Shown: in pieces, positions 43,317 to 52,065 of the stretch
How positions within the stretch are numbered: the stretch's first letter is position 1
How the letters are laid out: each line of letters opens with the position of its first letter
Assembly (NCBI RefSeq): GCF_015191005.1
Contig: NZ_CP040442.1
Location: 3,286,001-3,350,000 of the forward strand
Direction: 5' to 3'
DNA length: 64,000 bases
DNA from: Kaistella flava (ex Peng et al. 2021)
GTDB taxonomy: Bacteria > Bacteroidota > Bacteroidia > Flavobacteriales > Weeksellaceae
Program-made: the position numbers and the translations under genes
The notes under the pieces: generated by a model
Database searches by the model: none
Told to the model about the DNA's origin: nothing
Seen by the model: only the letters and a program-made list of their open reading frames with translations

Positions 43317-43835
43317 ATGAGTTTAGAAAATAAATGTGGCATTTGTGGTGAAATTCATCACACTTATCCCGCGCTCACTTTTGCATATCCCAATTCGTAT
43401 TATTGGCTGACAGAAGAACAAAAAAACATCTACAAAATTCATATTGATAGTGATTTTTGTACGATTGAATATCCGGATCGAATAGACCGATTTATTCGTG
43501 TGGTTTTAAAGCAGAAGATTGCAAAATCCGCTCTGTATTTGGAATACGGACTTTGGGTTTCTTTAAGTGAAGCAAGTTACGAGGATTACGCAGCTAATTT
43601 CAATAATGAAAATCACGAAACGGTTTATTTCGGTTGGTTGAGCAATGCGCTGCCGGATTATCAGTTTGAAAAAAGTATCGCCATGGATGTTAAAACAAAA
43701 CCGGGGAATGAACGGCCGGAAGTGTATCCTCAACTGGATTTTAGCCATCCGTTTGTGGTTGACTTTTATCACGGAATTACCAAAGAAGAAGCCGAAAAAA
43801 GAATTCACAATATGCAGTCAACTAATTCTCAATAA
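43317..43835 (+). CDS. DUF2199-family protein
   Basis: 172 residues. The N-terminal CGICGEIHHTYPALTFAYPN with a CxxC pair, the middle YLEYGLWVSLSEASYEDYAA and FGWLSNALPDYQFEKSIAMD, and the C-terminal HPFVVDFYHGITKEEAEKRI are the DUF2199 pattern. It is cytoplasmic and of unknown function; the CxxC suggests a metal site. murB follows 3 nt after its stop, so the two are co-transcribed. Confidence 0.85.
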   Translation: MSLENKCGICGEIHHTYPALTFAYPNSYYWLTEEQKNIYKIHIDSDFCTIEYPDRIDRFIRVVLKQKIAKSALYLEYGLWVSLSEASYEDYAANFNNENHETVYFGWLSNALPDYQFEKSIAMDVKTKPGNERPEVYPQLDFSHPFVVDFYHGITKEEAEKRIHNMQSTNSQ

Positions 43836-43838
43836 AAA

Positions 43839-44858
43839 ATGAATATCCAGGAAAATTATTCTCTTAAAAAGCAAAATACTTTTGGTGTTGATGTTTCTGC
43901 AAAGTATTTCGCAGAAGTTACTTCTTTGGACGAACTTACTCAGATTCTCAGAAACACTTCTGTTCAAAAATTTAAGTTGCTTTTCTTAGGTGGCGGAAGT
44001 AATGTTTTATTTACCCAAGATTTTGAGGGAGTCGTTCTTCAATTAAATTTGAAAGGTATTTCTGAAAAAATATTGAATGAAGATGAAGTTTTAGTGACTT
44101 CAAAAGCGGGTGAGAACTGGCATGAATTTGTTCAGTTTTGTCTCGGTCAAAACTATGGTGGATTAGAAAATTTATCACTGATTCCAGGGAATGTAGGAAC
44201 GTCGCCAATGCAAAATATTGGTGCTTACGGAACGGAAATTAAAGATACGTTTGTTAGTTGTAAAGTGTTGAATTTGGAAACTTTAGTGGTGGAAGAATTC
44301 AATCATGAAAAATGCGATTTCGGTTATCGGGAATCTATTTTTAAAAGAGAAGGAAAAGGAAAATATGTTATTCTGGAAGTCACTTTTAAATTGACTCGAA
44401 AAGATCATTTAATCAAAACAGAATACGGTGCGATTCAATCTGAATTGAAGAATTTAGGTGTTGAAAACCCGACCATTCAGGAGGTTTCTAAAGCTGTTAT
44501 TAATATTAGGCAAAGTAAGTTGCCTGATCCAAAAGTTATTGGAAATGCAGGCAGTTTCTTTAAGAATCCTTCCATTCCGATGGAGCAGTTTTTAGAGGTG
44601 CAGAAAAGATATCCTGAAATGCCTCATTATCCGAATGGAAACCTAGTGAAAGTTCCTGCTGGTTGGCTCATTGAACAATGTGGTTGGAAAGGGAAACAGA
44701 TTGGAAATGTGGCGTCACATGAACTTCAAAGTTTAGTGATTGTAAATAAAACAGGTCTGGCTTCGGGAAAAGAGGTTTTTGATTTTTCCACCATGATTAT
44801 TGAATCAGTGAAAGAAAAGTTTGGAATAGAGCTGGAAAGGGAGGTTAATATAATTTAA
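43839..44858 (+). CDS. murB: UDP-N-acetylenolpyruvoylglucosamine reductase
   Basis: 339 residues, type I MurB. It reduces the enolpyruvyl group to lactyl to give UDP-MurNAc. FAD motifs are KLLFLGGGSNVLF and LENLSLIPGNVGTSPMQNIG; catalytic parts include CDFGYRESIFK, NAGSFFKNPSIPMEQF (catalytic Ser) and PAGWLIEQCGWKGKQIGNVA. It lies 3 nt after the DUF2199 gene. Confidence 0.96.
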   Translation: MNIQENYSLKKQNTFGVDVSAKYFAEVTSLDELTQILRNTSVQKFKLLFLGGGSNVLFTQDFEGVVLQLNLKGISEKILNEDEVLVTSKAGENWHEFVQFCLGQNYGGLENLSLIPGNVGTSPMQNIGAYGTEIKDTFVSCKVLNLETLVVEEFNHEKCDFGYRESIFKREGKGKYVILEVTFKLTRKDHLIKTEYGAIQSELKNLGVENPTIQEVSKAVINIRQSKLPDPKVIGNAGSFFKNPSIPMEQFLEVQKRYPEMPHYPNGNLVKVPAGWLIEQCGWKGKQIGNVASHELQSLVIVNKTGLASGKEVFDFSTMIIESVKEKFGIELEREVNII

Positions 44859-45005
44859 TATAAAAGGGAAATTGCCTTTTAAAATAACAGTAGTGCAGAA
44901 GATTGAATTTTCTTTAAAATAATTTACAATATTATTTGTCTAACTAAAATATTCTTCGTTATTTTGCACTCTCAAATATTCATTCAGAAATAAGAACATC
45001 GAGAT

Positions 45006-45248
45006 ATGTCAAGAATTTGCCAAATAACAGGAAAGCGTGCCATGGTAGGAAACAATGTTTCTCACGCAAAAAACAGAACGAAACGTCGTTTTGAAATTAA
45101 CTTATTGGAAAAGAAATTTTACCTTCCAGAGCAAGAGAAATCTGTAACTTTAAAAGTTTCAGCTCATGGATTGAGAATTATCAATAGAATAGGGATTGAC
45201 GAAGCAATACTAAGAGGAATCAGAAGTGGTTTCATTAAAAAATCATAA
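45006..45248 (+). CDS. rpmB: 50S ribosomal protein L28
   Basis: 80 residues, starting [20 protein letters not shown], the L28 signature. It is the first gene of the L28-L33-DUF4295 unit, preceded by 147 nt of AT-rich sequence that contains a TTATTTTG stretch 39 nt before the ATG as a possible, imperfect, -7 element. L33 starts 2 nt after its stop. Confidence 0.97.
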   Translation: MSRICQITGKRAMVGNNVSHAKNRTKRRFEINLLEKKFYLPEQEKSVTLKVSAHGLRIINRIGIDEAILRGIRSGFIKKS

Positions 45249-45250
45249 TC

Positions 45251-45433
45251 ATGGCAAAAAAAGGGAATAGAGTACAAGTGATTTTGGAGTGCACTGAGCA
45301 CAAAGAAACTGGAGTAGCAGGAATGTCAAGATACATCACTACTAAAAATAAAAAGAACACTACCGAAAGATTAGAGTTGAAAAAATTCAACCCTGTTCTT
45401 AAGAAATATACTGTTCACAAAGAAATTAAGTAA
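45251..45433 (+). CDS. rpmG: 50S ribosomal protein L33, cysteine-free zinc site
   Basis: 60 residues with the L33 pattern [20 protein letters not shown] and YTVHKEIK end. Only one Cys is present, so the four-Cys zinc ribbon is absent and this is the zinc-independent form. A zinc-binding paralogue may exist elsewhere. Between L28 and DUF4295. Confidence 0.95.
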   Translation: MAKKGNRVQVILECTEHKETGVAGMSRYITTKNKKNTTERLELKKFNPVLKKYTVHKEIK

Positions 45434-45451
45434 TTTTTTAAAGAATAAAAA

Positions 45452-45607
45452 ATGGCAAAAAAAGTAGTAGCAACCCTTCAAGGTGGTGCAGGTTCAAAGA
45501 AAATGACCAAAGTTATAAAAATGGTAAAATCTGCTAAAAGTGGAGCTTACGTTTTTGATGAAAAAGTAATGAACGCTGATGAAGTTGATTCTTATTTGAA
45601 AAAATAA
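45452..45607 (+). CDS. DUF4295 protein
   Basis: 51 residues, MAKKVVATLQGGAGSKKMTK followed by a basic helix and ADEVDSYLKK. This tiny basic protein sits after L33 throughout Bacteroidota and is probably ribosome-associated; its function is not established. It is 18 nt after rpmG and is followed by a terminator. Confidence 0.92.
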   Translation: MAKKVVATLQGGAGSKKMTKVIKMVKSAKSGAYVFDEKVMNADEVDSYLKK

Positions 45608-45629
45608 TTTTCACTCACACGAGAATATA

Positions 45630-45658
45630 TAAAACTATCCTATTGGGGTAGTTTTTTT
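45630..45658 (+). terminator. Terminator of the L28-L33-DUF4295 unit
   Basis: AAAACTATCC / GGGGTAGTTTT stem with a TATT loop and a T run. Confidence 0.8.
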
Positions 45659-45715
45659 ATTTTATCTTTGTTTGCCATTGGCAATTTTTATAATTTCAAA
45701 TTTGTAATTTTTATA

Positions 45716-46669
45716 ATGAGTTGGTATAAAAAAATATTTAAGAAGGAGGAGAAAGAATCTTTAGATAAAGGTTTAGAAAAATCGAGTCAAGGTTTTTTTG
45801 AAAAAATTTCGAAAGCTGTTGTTGGAAAATCCACCGTAGATGAAGATGTTTTAGATAATTTGGAAGAAATACTAATCGCTTCTGATGTTGGTGCATCTAC
45901 CACCATTAAAATTATTGAAAGAATTGAGCAACGTGTTGCACGAGATAAATTTGTGGGAACTGATGAGTTGGATCAAATTCTTCGGGAAGAAATTACAGGT
46001 TTACTTTTAGATAATCCACACGCCGGATCTGGAAATATAGATGAGACTAAAAAGCCATATGTTATTATGGTTGTTGGTGTAAACGGAGTTGGTAAAACAA
46101 CGACGATTGGAAAACTTGCTCATCAATTTAAATCAGAAGGGAAAAATGTGGTGCTTGGAGCGGCGGATACTTTCCGTGCTGCGGCTGTTGATCAATTGGT
46201 GATTTGGAGTGAAAGAGTAGGCGTTCCTATTGTGAAGCAAAATATGGGAAGCGATCCTGCTTCTGTAGCGTTCGATACGGTGCAAAGTGCTGTTGCTAAT
46301 AAAGCTGATGTCGTGATTATAGACACTGCGGGAAGATTGCACAATAAAGTGAACTTGATGAACGAATTGACTAAAATCAAAAGAGTGATGCAGAAAGTAA
46401 TTCCTGATGCGCCTCACGAGATTCTTTTGGTATTGGATGGTTCGACTGGTCAAAATGCTTTTGAACAAGCAAAGCAATTTACAGCTGCGACTGAAGTGAA
46501 TGCATTAGCAGTAACAAAATTAGATGGAACTGCGAAAGGTGGAGTGGTTATCGGGATTTCTGATCAATTTCAAATCCCTGTAAAATATATTGGTGTAGGT
46601 GAGAAGATGACTGATTTGCAGTTGTTTAATGGTGCGGAGTTCGTAGATTCTTTCTTTAAAAAACGATAG
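45716..46669 (+). CDS. ftsY: Signal recognition particle receptor FtsY
   Basis: 317 residues from the ATG at 45716 (MSWYKKIFKKEEKESLDKG); 16 further in-frame codons upstream are hydrophobic and not typical. NG GTPase domain motifs: GVNGVGKTTTIGKLA (P-loop), LGAADTFRAAAVDQLVIW, IIDTAGRLHNKVNLMNELTK and AVTKLDGTAKGGVVIGISD. It docks SRP-ribosome complexes at the inner membrane. The short N-terminus without an acidic A domain is normal in Bacteroidota. Confidence 0.96.
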   Translation: MSWYKKIFKKEEKESLDKGLEKSSQGFFEKISKAVVGKSTVDEDVLDNLEEILIASDVGASTTIKIIERIEQRVARDKFVGTDELDQILREEITGLLLDNPHAGSGNIDETKKPYVIMVVGVNGVGKTTTIGKLAHQFKSEGKNVVLGAADTFRAAAVDQLVIWSERVGVPIVKQNMGSDPASVAFDTVQSAVANKADVVIIDTAGRLHNKVNLMNELTKIKRVMQKVIPDAPHEILLVLDGSTGQNAFEQAKQFTAATEVNALAVTKLDGTAKGGVVIGISDQFQIPVKYIGVGEKMTDLQLFNGAEFVDSFFKKR

Positions 46670-46763
46670 ACTTCAGGAATATTCAGCTTATAGAAATAGT
46701 TGATTTTAAATAGTAAATAAGTATTTTCTGGACCAGCTTTTATGATATTTATCATTTTGGTCT

Positions 46764-46771
46764 TATGTTTG
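46764..46771 (+). promoter_or_regulatory. Putative -7 element for the GlsB gene
   Basis: TATGTTTG fits TAnnTTTG and lies 52 nt before the ATG. Confidence 0.4.
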
Positions 46772-46823
46772 ATTATTAATCAACAATAATAAGTACTTAA
46801 TATTAACATTAAAATTAAAAACT

Positions 46824-47078
46824 ATGGGTATTTTAACTTGGATCATTTTTGGTCTTATCGCAGGTGCAATCGCTAAAATGATTATGCCAGGAAATCAGGG
46901 AATGGGTTGGTTGATGACTATTATTTTAGGAATCGTAGGTGCATATGTTGGTGCATTTGTAGGTCAACTATTAGGTTTAGGAGATGTAACCGGTTTTAAT
47001 ATCGGAAGTATGTTCTTAGCTGTTGCCGGTGCATTAATTATCCTCTGGATATATGGTATGGCCACTAGACGTAATTAA
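46824..47078 (+). CDS. GlsB/YeaQ/YmgE family membrane protein
   Basis: 84 residues with three membrane segments and the glycine-rich motif ILTWIIFGLIAGAIAKMIMP plus GMGWLMTIILGIVGAYVGAF. Members are stress-responsive small inner-membrane proteins of unknown mechanism. Single gene with a TAnnTTTG element and a shared bidirectional terminator. Confidence 0.92.
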   Translation: MGILTWIIFGLIAGAIAKMIMPGNQGMGWLMTIILGIVGAYVGAFVGQLLGLGDVTGFNIGSMFLAVAGALIILWIYGMATRRN

Positions 47079-47096
47079 TAAATTAGGATAATAAGA

Positions 47097-47129
47097 AATC
47101 CCGCTCTGAATTTCAGGGCGGGATTTTTA
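47097..47129. terminator. Bidirectional terminator between GlsB and sppA
   Basis: AAATCCCGC.CTGAA / TTCAG.GCGGGATTT stem with T/A tracts on both sides, serving the plus-strand GlsB gene and the minus-strand sppA. Confidence 0.8.
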
Positions 47130-47154
47130 ATTTTAAATGGACTTGTTACAGCGT

Positions 47155-48912
47155 TTAATTTATTTTAATTTCAAAAGGCACTTTCATCATTACACCTTCC
47201 TGTAATTTTGGATTGGTCATTTGTTCAAACATCTTGTAGTTTTCTGCGCCGATTTTATTTTTAATCAATCTTGCAGAAATTTCATCTTCATCTAAGTTTT
47301 TGAAAATTTGATCAAACGGACTCATTTTTTTTGGATAACTCATAACACCATAATCTTTCAACTTCGCTTTTTGTGCTGCGAAATTAATTGCATCTTGTAA
47401 AGTTCCCAATTCATCAACTAAGCCGATTTCCTTAGCACGCGTTCCGCTCCAAACTCTACCGCCTCCTATTTCATCAATTTGTTCAAATGATTTCTTACGG
47501 TTTTCTGTTACAAAATGTACAAATCTTTTATAAGTCTGTTCTACACTTTTTGTTAGGATTGCAACTCCACCTGGTGTAACTCCATTTACCGCTGAATACA
47601 TATTGGAATTTGCATTGGTCGTTACCGCGTGAGAACTTAGTCCATTTTTATTTGCAAGTTCTTTAAAGTAAGGGATCATCCCAAAAACTCCAATTGAACC
47701 AGTTAATGTGTTAGGTTCAGAATAGATTTTATCTGCAGCCATTGCAATATAATATCCCCCAGAAGCAGCATAGTCACCAAAAGAAACAATGATTGGTTTT
47801 TTCTTTTTCAGCTGTTGTAGTTCAAATAGGATTTCATCAGAAGCATTTGCGCTTCCACCAGGAGAGTTTATTCTAAGAACTACTGCTTTTACTTTATCAT
47901 TTTCAGATAGCTTTTTAATTTCTTTCACGAAATTATCGGCATAAATGTCTTTGTAACCTTCACCATTATAGATAGATCCCGATGCATAAAGTACCGCAAC
48001 CTGGTCATCTTTTTTAGAAGAATCATCGCTGTAAGAATTGATGTATTTTTTAAAAGAGACTTTCGTAAGTTTATCTGTTGCAGTAAGATTAAGTTTTGTT
48101 TTGATCATTTGATCGTACTCACTTTTCTGCATTAATTTATCTACTAATTTATTAGTTAAACTTAAAGTAGGAATCGCTCCATAAAGACTATCAACAACGG
48201 TACGAAACTGTGCGGAATCAATTTTTCTTGAAGTCGCGATTTTCTGTGAGTTAACAGACCAGATATCATTTAATAAAGTTGAGAGTTGTTCTTTATTTTC
48301 TGGAGACATATCATCTCGCATAAATGGTTCTACAGCAGATTTGTATTTACCGTGTCTGATGATTTGAATTCCAATTCCGTATTTATCTGCAAAGCTCTTC
48401 ATATATAGGACTTCCATTGATAAACCTTTTAAGTCAATTCCACCAGCTGGGTTTAGAATATACTGATCAGCGACAGAACCTAAATAATAAGCCGGTTGTG
48501 ATACAACATTACCATAAGCGTAGACGAATTTTCCGCTTTTCTTAAAGTCTTCTAAAGCATTACGAATATCATCTAACTGTGTAAATCCGGCACGAAGTCC
48601 ATCTGTTTCAATACTTATTCCTTTAATTTTATCATCTGATTTTGCTTTTTTAATGGCTTCGAGCATATCAAATATTAATATATTTTTCTGCTTATCACCG
48701 AAGGCAAATAGCTCGTCTTGGTCTTCTGTAGGGCTATCGATGATATTTGTTTTAAAATCAAGTGTAAGTATAGTGTTGTTTTTAATGTTAGGTTTTTGAT
48801 CACCGCTGAAGGCGCTTGCTGCGATTATCATTATTAAAAACAGTGAAAACACTGCAGCTATAATAATAATAGCAACTATATTTGCCATAACATTTTTAAA
48901 AAAACTCTTCAT
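47155..48912 (-). CDS. sppA: Signal peptide peptidase SppA, 67K type
   Basis: 585 residues. An N-terminal membrane anchor (about 8-32) is followed by two tandem peptidase S49 halves. The catalytic Lys lies in RHGKYKSAVEPFMRDDMSPE (about 180-199), and the catalytic Ser in FGDYAASGGYYIAMAADKIY (about 385). RINSPGGSANASDEIL is the conserved loop. It degrades cleaved signal peptides at the inner membrane. Divergent from folK with only 20 nt between start codons. Confidence 0.95.
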   Translation of the reverse strand: MKSFFKNVMANIVAIIIIAAVFSLFLIMIIAASAFSGDQKPNIKNNTILTLDFKTNIIDSPTEDQDELFAFGDKQKNILIFDMLEAIKKAKSDDKIKGISIETDGLRAGFTQLDDIRNALEDFKKSGKFVYAYGNVVSQPAYYLGSVADQYILNPAGGIDLKGLSMEVLYMKSFADKYGIGIQIIRHGKYKSAVEPFMRDDMSPENKEQLSTLLNDIWSVNSQKIATSRKIDSAQFRTVVDSLYGAIPTLSLTNKLVDKLMQKSEYDQMIKTKLNLTATDKLTKVSFKKYINSYSDDSSKKDDQVAVLYASGSIYNGEGYKDIYADNFVKEIKKLSENDKVKAVVLRINSPGGSANASDEILFELQQLKKKKPIIVSFGDYAASGGYYIAMAADKIYSEPNTLTGSIGVFGMIPYFKELANKNGLSSHAVTTNANSNMYSAVNGVTPGGVAILTKSVEQTYKRFVHFVTENRKKSFEQIDEIGGGRVWSGTRAKEIGLVDELGTLQDAINFAAQKAKLKDYGVMSYPKKMSPFDQIFKNLDEDEISARLIKNKIGAENYKMFEQMTNPKLQEGVMMKVPFEIKIN

Positions 48913-48918
48913 AATTTA

Positions 48919-48926
48919 TATATTTG
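48919..48926 (+). promoter_or_regulatory. Putative -7 element, leaderless folK
   Basis: TATATTTG ends exactly 6 nt before the folK ATG at 48933 and only 7 nt from the sppA ATG on the other strand. The sppA promoter must therefore overlap folK. Confidence 0.5.
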
Positions 48927-48932
48927 AACGAT

Positions 48933-49355
48933 ATGTCGCAACATGAAGTCACTTTGTTACTCGGAAGCAATCTGGGAGATACCAAAAGTAATATTGAGTT
49001 AGCTCTCCTTAAGATAGAGCAGGAGATTGGAGAGATTATAAGGAAAAGTGAAACGTTAGTTACTGACCCTGTAGAATTTGTTAGTAATAATATTTTTTGT
49101 AATATTGCATTAGTAATAAAAACACAATTTTCTCCCGTAAAACTCTTAGATAGAATAAAATCAATTGAAAGAGAGATGGGTAGGGAGAATGATACATTGA
49201 TTTCAGGAGAGTACCAAGACAGGATCATCGATATAGATGTAGTATGTGTTGGTAATCTGCGTTTCTGGTGCAAAGAATTAAAAATTCCACATCACAAGCA
49301 TTTATATCAACGTGATTTTTCTAGGAAATTGTTAGATGAACTTTCGAAACATTAA
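48933..49355 (+). CDS. folK: 2-amino-4-hydroxy-6-hydroxymethyldihydropteridine diphosphokinase
   Basis: 140 residues from the ATG at 48933; a TTG three codons earlier falls in the promoter element. It pyrophosphorylates the pterin precursor of folate. Motifs are VTLLLGSNLGDTKSNIELAL and IKSIEREMGRENDTLISGEY with DRIIDIDVVCVGN (catalytic acids). The C-terminus is slightly shorter than usual and ends with the HHKHLYQRDF loop that replaces the usual PHP motif. Confidence 0.9.
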   Translation: MSQHEVTLLLGSNLGDTKSNIELALLKIEQEIGEIIRKSETLVTDPVEFVSNNIFCNIALVIKTQFSPVKLLDRIKSIEREMGRENDTLISGEYQDRIIDIDVVCVGNLRFWCKELKIPHHKHLYQRDFSRKLLDELSKH

Positions 49356-49366
49356 AAACACCAAAT

Positions 49367-50467
49367 ATGAAATTAAATTTATTATTAACATTAGCAATAC
49401 CCATTGCTTTTTATGCGCAGAATAATTCTGCTGTCAATACTACTGGTGACTATCCCAATTCTTACTCATCTGGATCCGCAAAAGTTAAACACTTTGATAA
49501 TTCATCAAGGATGTTTCGCGATTGGTCTATTTCTGTAGGCGGTGGTGGTGCATTTATGCAAAATGCAGACGTTACTTCCTTTTACGACGGAAAGGTTAAT
49601 TTTGGATGGAACGCTTACGCTAGTTTAGATAAGCAAATTACACATACATTTGGGATGAATTTGCAATATCAAATGGGTAAGACCAATCAAAAAGCTCTGT
49701 TACCAGGAGCAGCAGGAATAGCAGCAGGCGTAGCAACTGCTTATACAAAATATCATCAAGTTTCTATCTTAGGTGATATTAATTTTTCTAATTTAGTTCG
49801 TCGTACCGATAATCATTCGCCATATAGATGGGCTTTGCATGGTTATGGGGGAGTTGGTTTGCAAGGTTATAGAACTTTGTTACTTGATAATGATATGTCT
49901 AGATGGAGTACGACCCCAAGAAGAATTCCTGTTCAAATTGAGCAAAAATTAGCCTTAGACAGTTTCTTTTACCAAATCGGAACCGGTGTGAAATTCAATG
50001 CTTCTAAATTGATTGATATTGAAGCCAGAGCAATGTATATTATTTCTGGTGATGACTCTTTTGATGGAGGTGGCTTTGGGAAAAATGGAGTTCCTAGATA
50101 TAATGCAATTAAAGATGGAAATTCAGATAATATGCTAACAGTTAACTTAGGTTTATCATTTAAACTTGGGAAACACGATACGCATCTTGCCTGGTTTGAT
50201 CCATTGCAAAACATTAATTCTAGAATAAATGTTTTAGATAATGCAAATAATGATTTTGTAGTATGTGAAAAAGGAGATTTAGATAATGATGGAGTTTGTG
50301 ATGATTGGGACAGACAGCTTGATACTCCTGCAGGAGCGCGAGTTGATGGTGCAGGTGTAGCATTGGATATGGATTTAGATGGTGTCATCGATTTGTATGA
50401 TAAATGCGTTACGGTTCCAGGACCAGTTGAAAATAATGGTTGTCCAATTAATGTGAATCCAAAATAA
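49367..50467 (+). CDS. OmpA-related outer-membrane protein lacking the OmpA domain
   Basis: 366 residues. Signal peptide 1-17 (LLLTLAIPIAFYAQ) precedes a beta-barrel-like region at about 50-270 (DWSISVGGGGAFMQNADVTS, RRTDNHSPYRWALHGYGGVG). A calcium-binding TSP3-like linker (DLDNDGVCDDWDRQLDTPAG ... DLDGVIDLYDKCVTVPGP) then ends at NGCPINVNPK. The peptidoglycan-binding OmpA domain of its downstream paralogue is absent; the frame stops cleanly at the linker. It lies 11 nt after folK. It is either a truncated copy or a barrel that needs no wall anchor. Confidence 0.85.
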   Translation: MKLNLLLTLAIPIAFYAQNNSAVNTTGDYPNSYSSGSAKVKHFDNSSRMFRDWSISVGGGGAFMQNADVTSFYDGKVNFGWNAYASLDKQITHTFGMNLQYQMGKTNQKALLPGAAGIAAGVATAYTKYHQVSILGDINFSNLVRRTDNHSPYRWALHGYGGVGLQGYRTLLLDNDMSRWSTTPRRIPVQIEQKLALDSFFYQIGTGVKFNASKLIDIEARAMYIISGDDSFDGGGFGKNGVPRYNAIKDGNSDNMLTVNLGLSFKLGKHDTHLAWFDPLQNINSRINVLDNANNDFVVCEKGDLDNDGVCDDWDRQLDTPAGARVDGAGVALDMDLDGVIDLYDKCVTVPGPVENNGCPINVNPK

Positions 50468-50535
50468 AAAGAAGTGAAATGTTGTATTTAAAAACAACTA
50501 AGTAGCTTTCATTAATTAAAAAAATAACAAATAAT

Positions 50536-51978
50536 ATGAAACTAAATTTAACAAGTATTGCATTAGCGCTCGTATTGCCTACGGCGGTTTTTGCGCAGGA
50601 TTCGATTATCAGTTCTACTGCTAATTATCCTAATCCTTATACTTCAGGTTCGGCAAACGTATCTCCTTTTACACAAGAGTCAAAAAGATTTAATGATTGG
50701 GCTATCTCTGCTGGTGTTGGGGTTCCATTGATGCAGTCTTCAGATCTTACTTCGCTGAAAGGCTACGGAGCAGGAAAAAACCTTTTTGGTTGGTCTGCTT
50801 ATTTAAGTGTTGATAAAGCACTTACTCATGCTTTTGGACTTAAACTTCAGTATGATAAAGGAGAATCAAGACAAGGATTTGTAGATACAAAAGATCACGT
50901 TGCTTCAAGTGGTGATGGATCAAGAACACAATATGATGCGATTTCGTTATTAGGAGATATTAATTTTTCAAACCTTTTGAGAAGAGTAGATAATAAATCT
51001 CCGTTTAGATGGGCACTTCACGGTTATGCCGGTGTTGGTACTTTAGCATATAGAGCTTATAGACAAGATGCAGGTCCTGTTTATAATCAAAATTTAGTAA
51101 CGGAAATCAAACCATTTAAATTAGGTAGTTTATTCGGACAAGCTGGTGCAGGACTAAAATTCCGTGCTACAAAATCTTTGGATCTTGAAGCAAGAGGGAT
51201 GTATGTGTTAAGCGGTGATGATAACTTTGATGGAGCTGGTGGTACATCATATAATGGAAAAATTAATGATAACCCTTCAGATAACTTAATTAATGTTACT
51301 TTAGGAGCAACATTAAATTTAGGTAAACATGAAGCTCACCTTTTCTGGCATGATCCACTCCAGGAGATTTATTATAAGTTAGATGTTTTGGCTGATAGAA
51401 ACCAGGATGTTGAAGTTTGTAAAAAAGGAGATGCTGATAATGATGGAGTTTGTGATGATTGGGACAGACAACTTGATACACCTCTAGGTGCGAGAGTTGA
51501 CGGTGCAGGTGTAGCTTTAGATACAGACTTAGACGGTGTAATTGACTTGTATGACAAGTGTGTGACTGTTCCGGGACCAGTTGAAAATAACGGTTGTCCA
51601 TTAGATTCACAATCAACTGTTTCGGATGAGACAAGAACATTAGAAGGAATTGAATTTGATTTGAATTCAGACAGAATTCTTCCATCAAATACTCCAATTC
51701 TAAACAATGCAATTAACTATATTAATTCATCTGAGGGTTCTTATTATGTAATTGGAGGTACTGATACAAGAGGTACTGACGCTTACAACCAGAAATTGTC
51801 TGAAAGAAGAGCGAATAATGTTAAGAATTATTTAATCAAGAACGGCGTTAATACAGGTAAATTAGATGCGATTGGAAGAGGTGAAACAAACCTTAAATAT
51901 CCAGAATGTGAGCCTGCAACTAAATGTCCAGAATGGAAAAACAGAGCGAATAGAAGAGTTTACTTCGAAGCAAAGTAA
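50536..51978 (+). CDS. OmpA-family outer-membrane protein
   Basis: 480 residues: signal peptide (TSIALALVLPTAVFAQ), beta-barrel region (about 50-285), TSP3-like linker nearly identical to that of the preceding gene (GVCDDWDRQLDTPLGARVDG), and a complete OmpA C-terminal domain (about 355-480; TLEGIEFDLNSDRILPSNTP, DTRGTDAYNQKLSERRANNV, NRRVYFEAK). It tethers the outer membrane to peptidoglycan. The tandem pair arose by duplication. A strong terminator follows. Confidence 0.93.
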   Translation: MKLNLTSIALALVLPTAVFAQDSIISSTANYPNPYTSGSANVSPFTQESKRFNDWAISAGVGVPLMQSSDLTSLKGYGAGKNLFGWSAYLSVDKALTHAFGLKLQYDKGESRQGFVDTKDHVASSGDGSRTQYDAISLLGDINFSNLLRRVDNKSPFRWALHGYAGVGTLAYRAYRQDAGPVYNQNLVTEIKPFKLGSLFGQAGAGLKFRATKSLDLEARGMYVLSGDDNFDGAGGTSYNGKINDNPSDNLINVTLGATLNLGKHEAHLFWHDPLQEIYYKLDVLADRNQDVEVCKKGDADNDGVCDDWDRQLDTPLGARVDGAGVALDTDLDGVIDLYDKCVTVPGPVENNGCPLDSQSTVSDETRTLEGIEFDLNSDRILPSNTPILNNAINYINSSEGSYYVIGGTDTRGTDAYNQKLSERRANNVKNYLIKNGVNTGKLDAIGRGETNLKYPECEPATKCPEWKNRANRRVYFEAK

Positions 51979-52004
51979 CTTTCTAAATACTTTTAGATAC
52001 TAAA

Positions 52005-52034
52005 GAAAGCCACGTTAATCGTGGCTTTTCTTGT
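52005..52034 (+). terminator. Terminator after the OmpA gene pair
   Basis: AGAAAGCCACG / CGTGGCTTTTCTT stem with a TTAAT loop. Confidence 0.8.
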
Positions 52035-52065
52035 TTTATGCCATCTATTTCAGTAATTTTACTCC

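Noticed and set aside
45668-45715. 16-codon extension of ftsY
   Set aside because: Hydrophobic, lies in the gap right after a terminator, and the typical start MSWYKKIFKK is at 45716.
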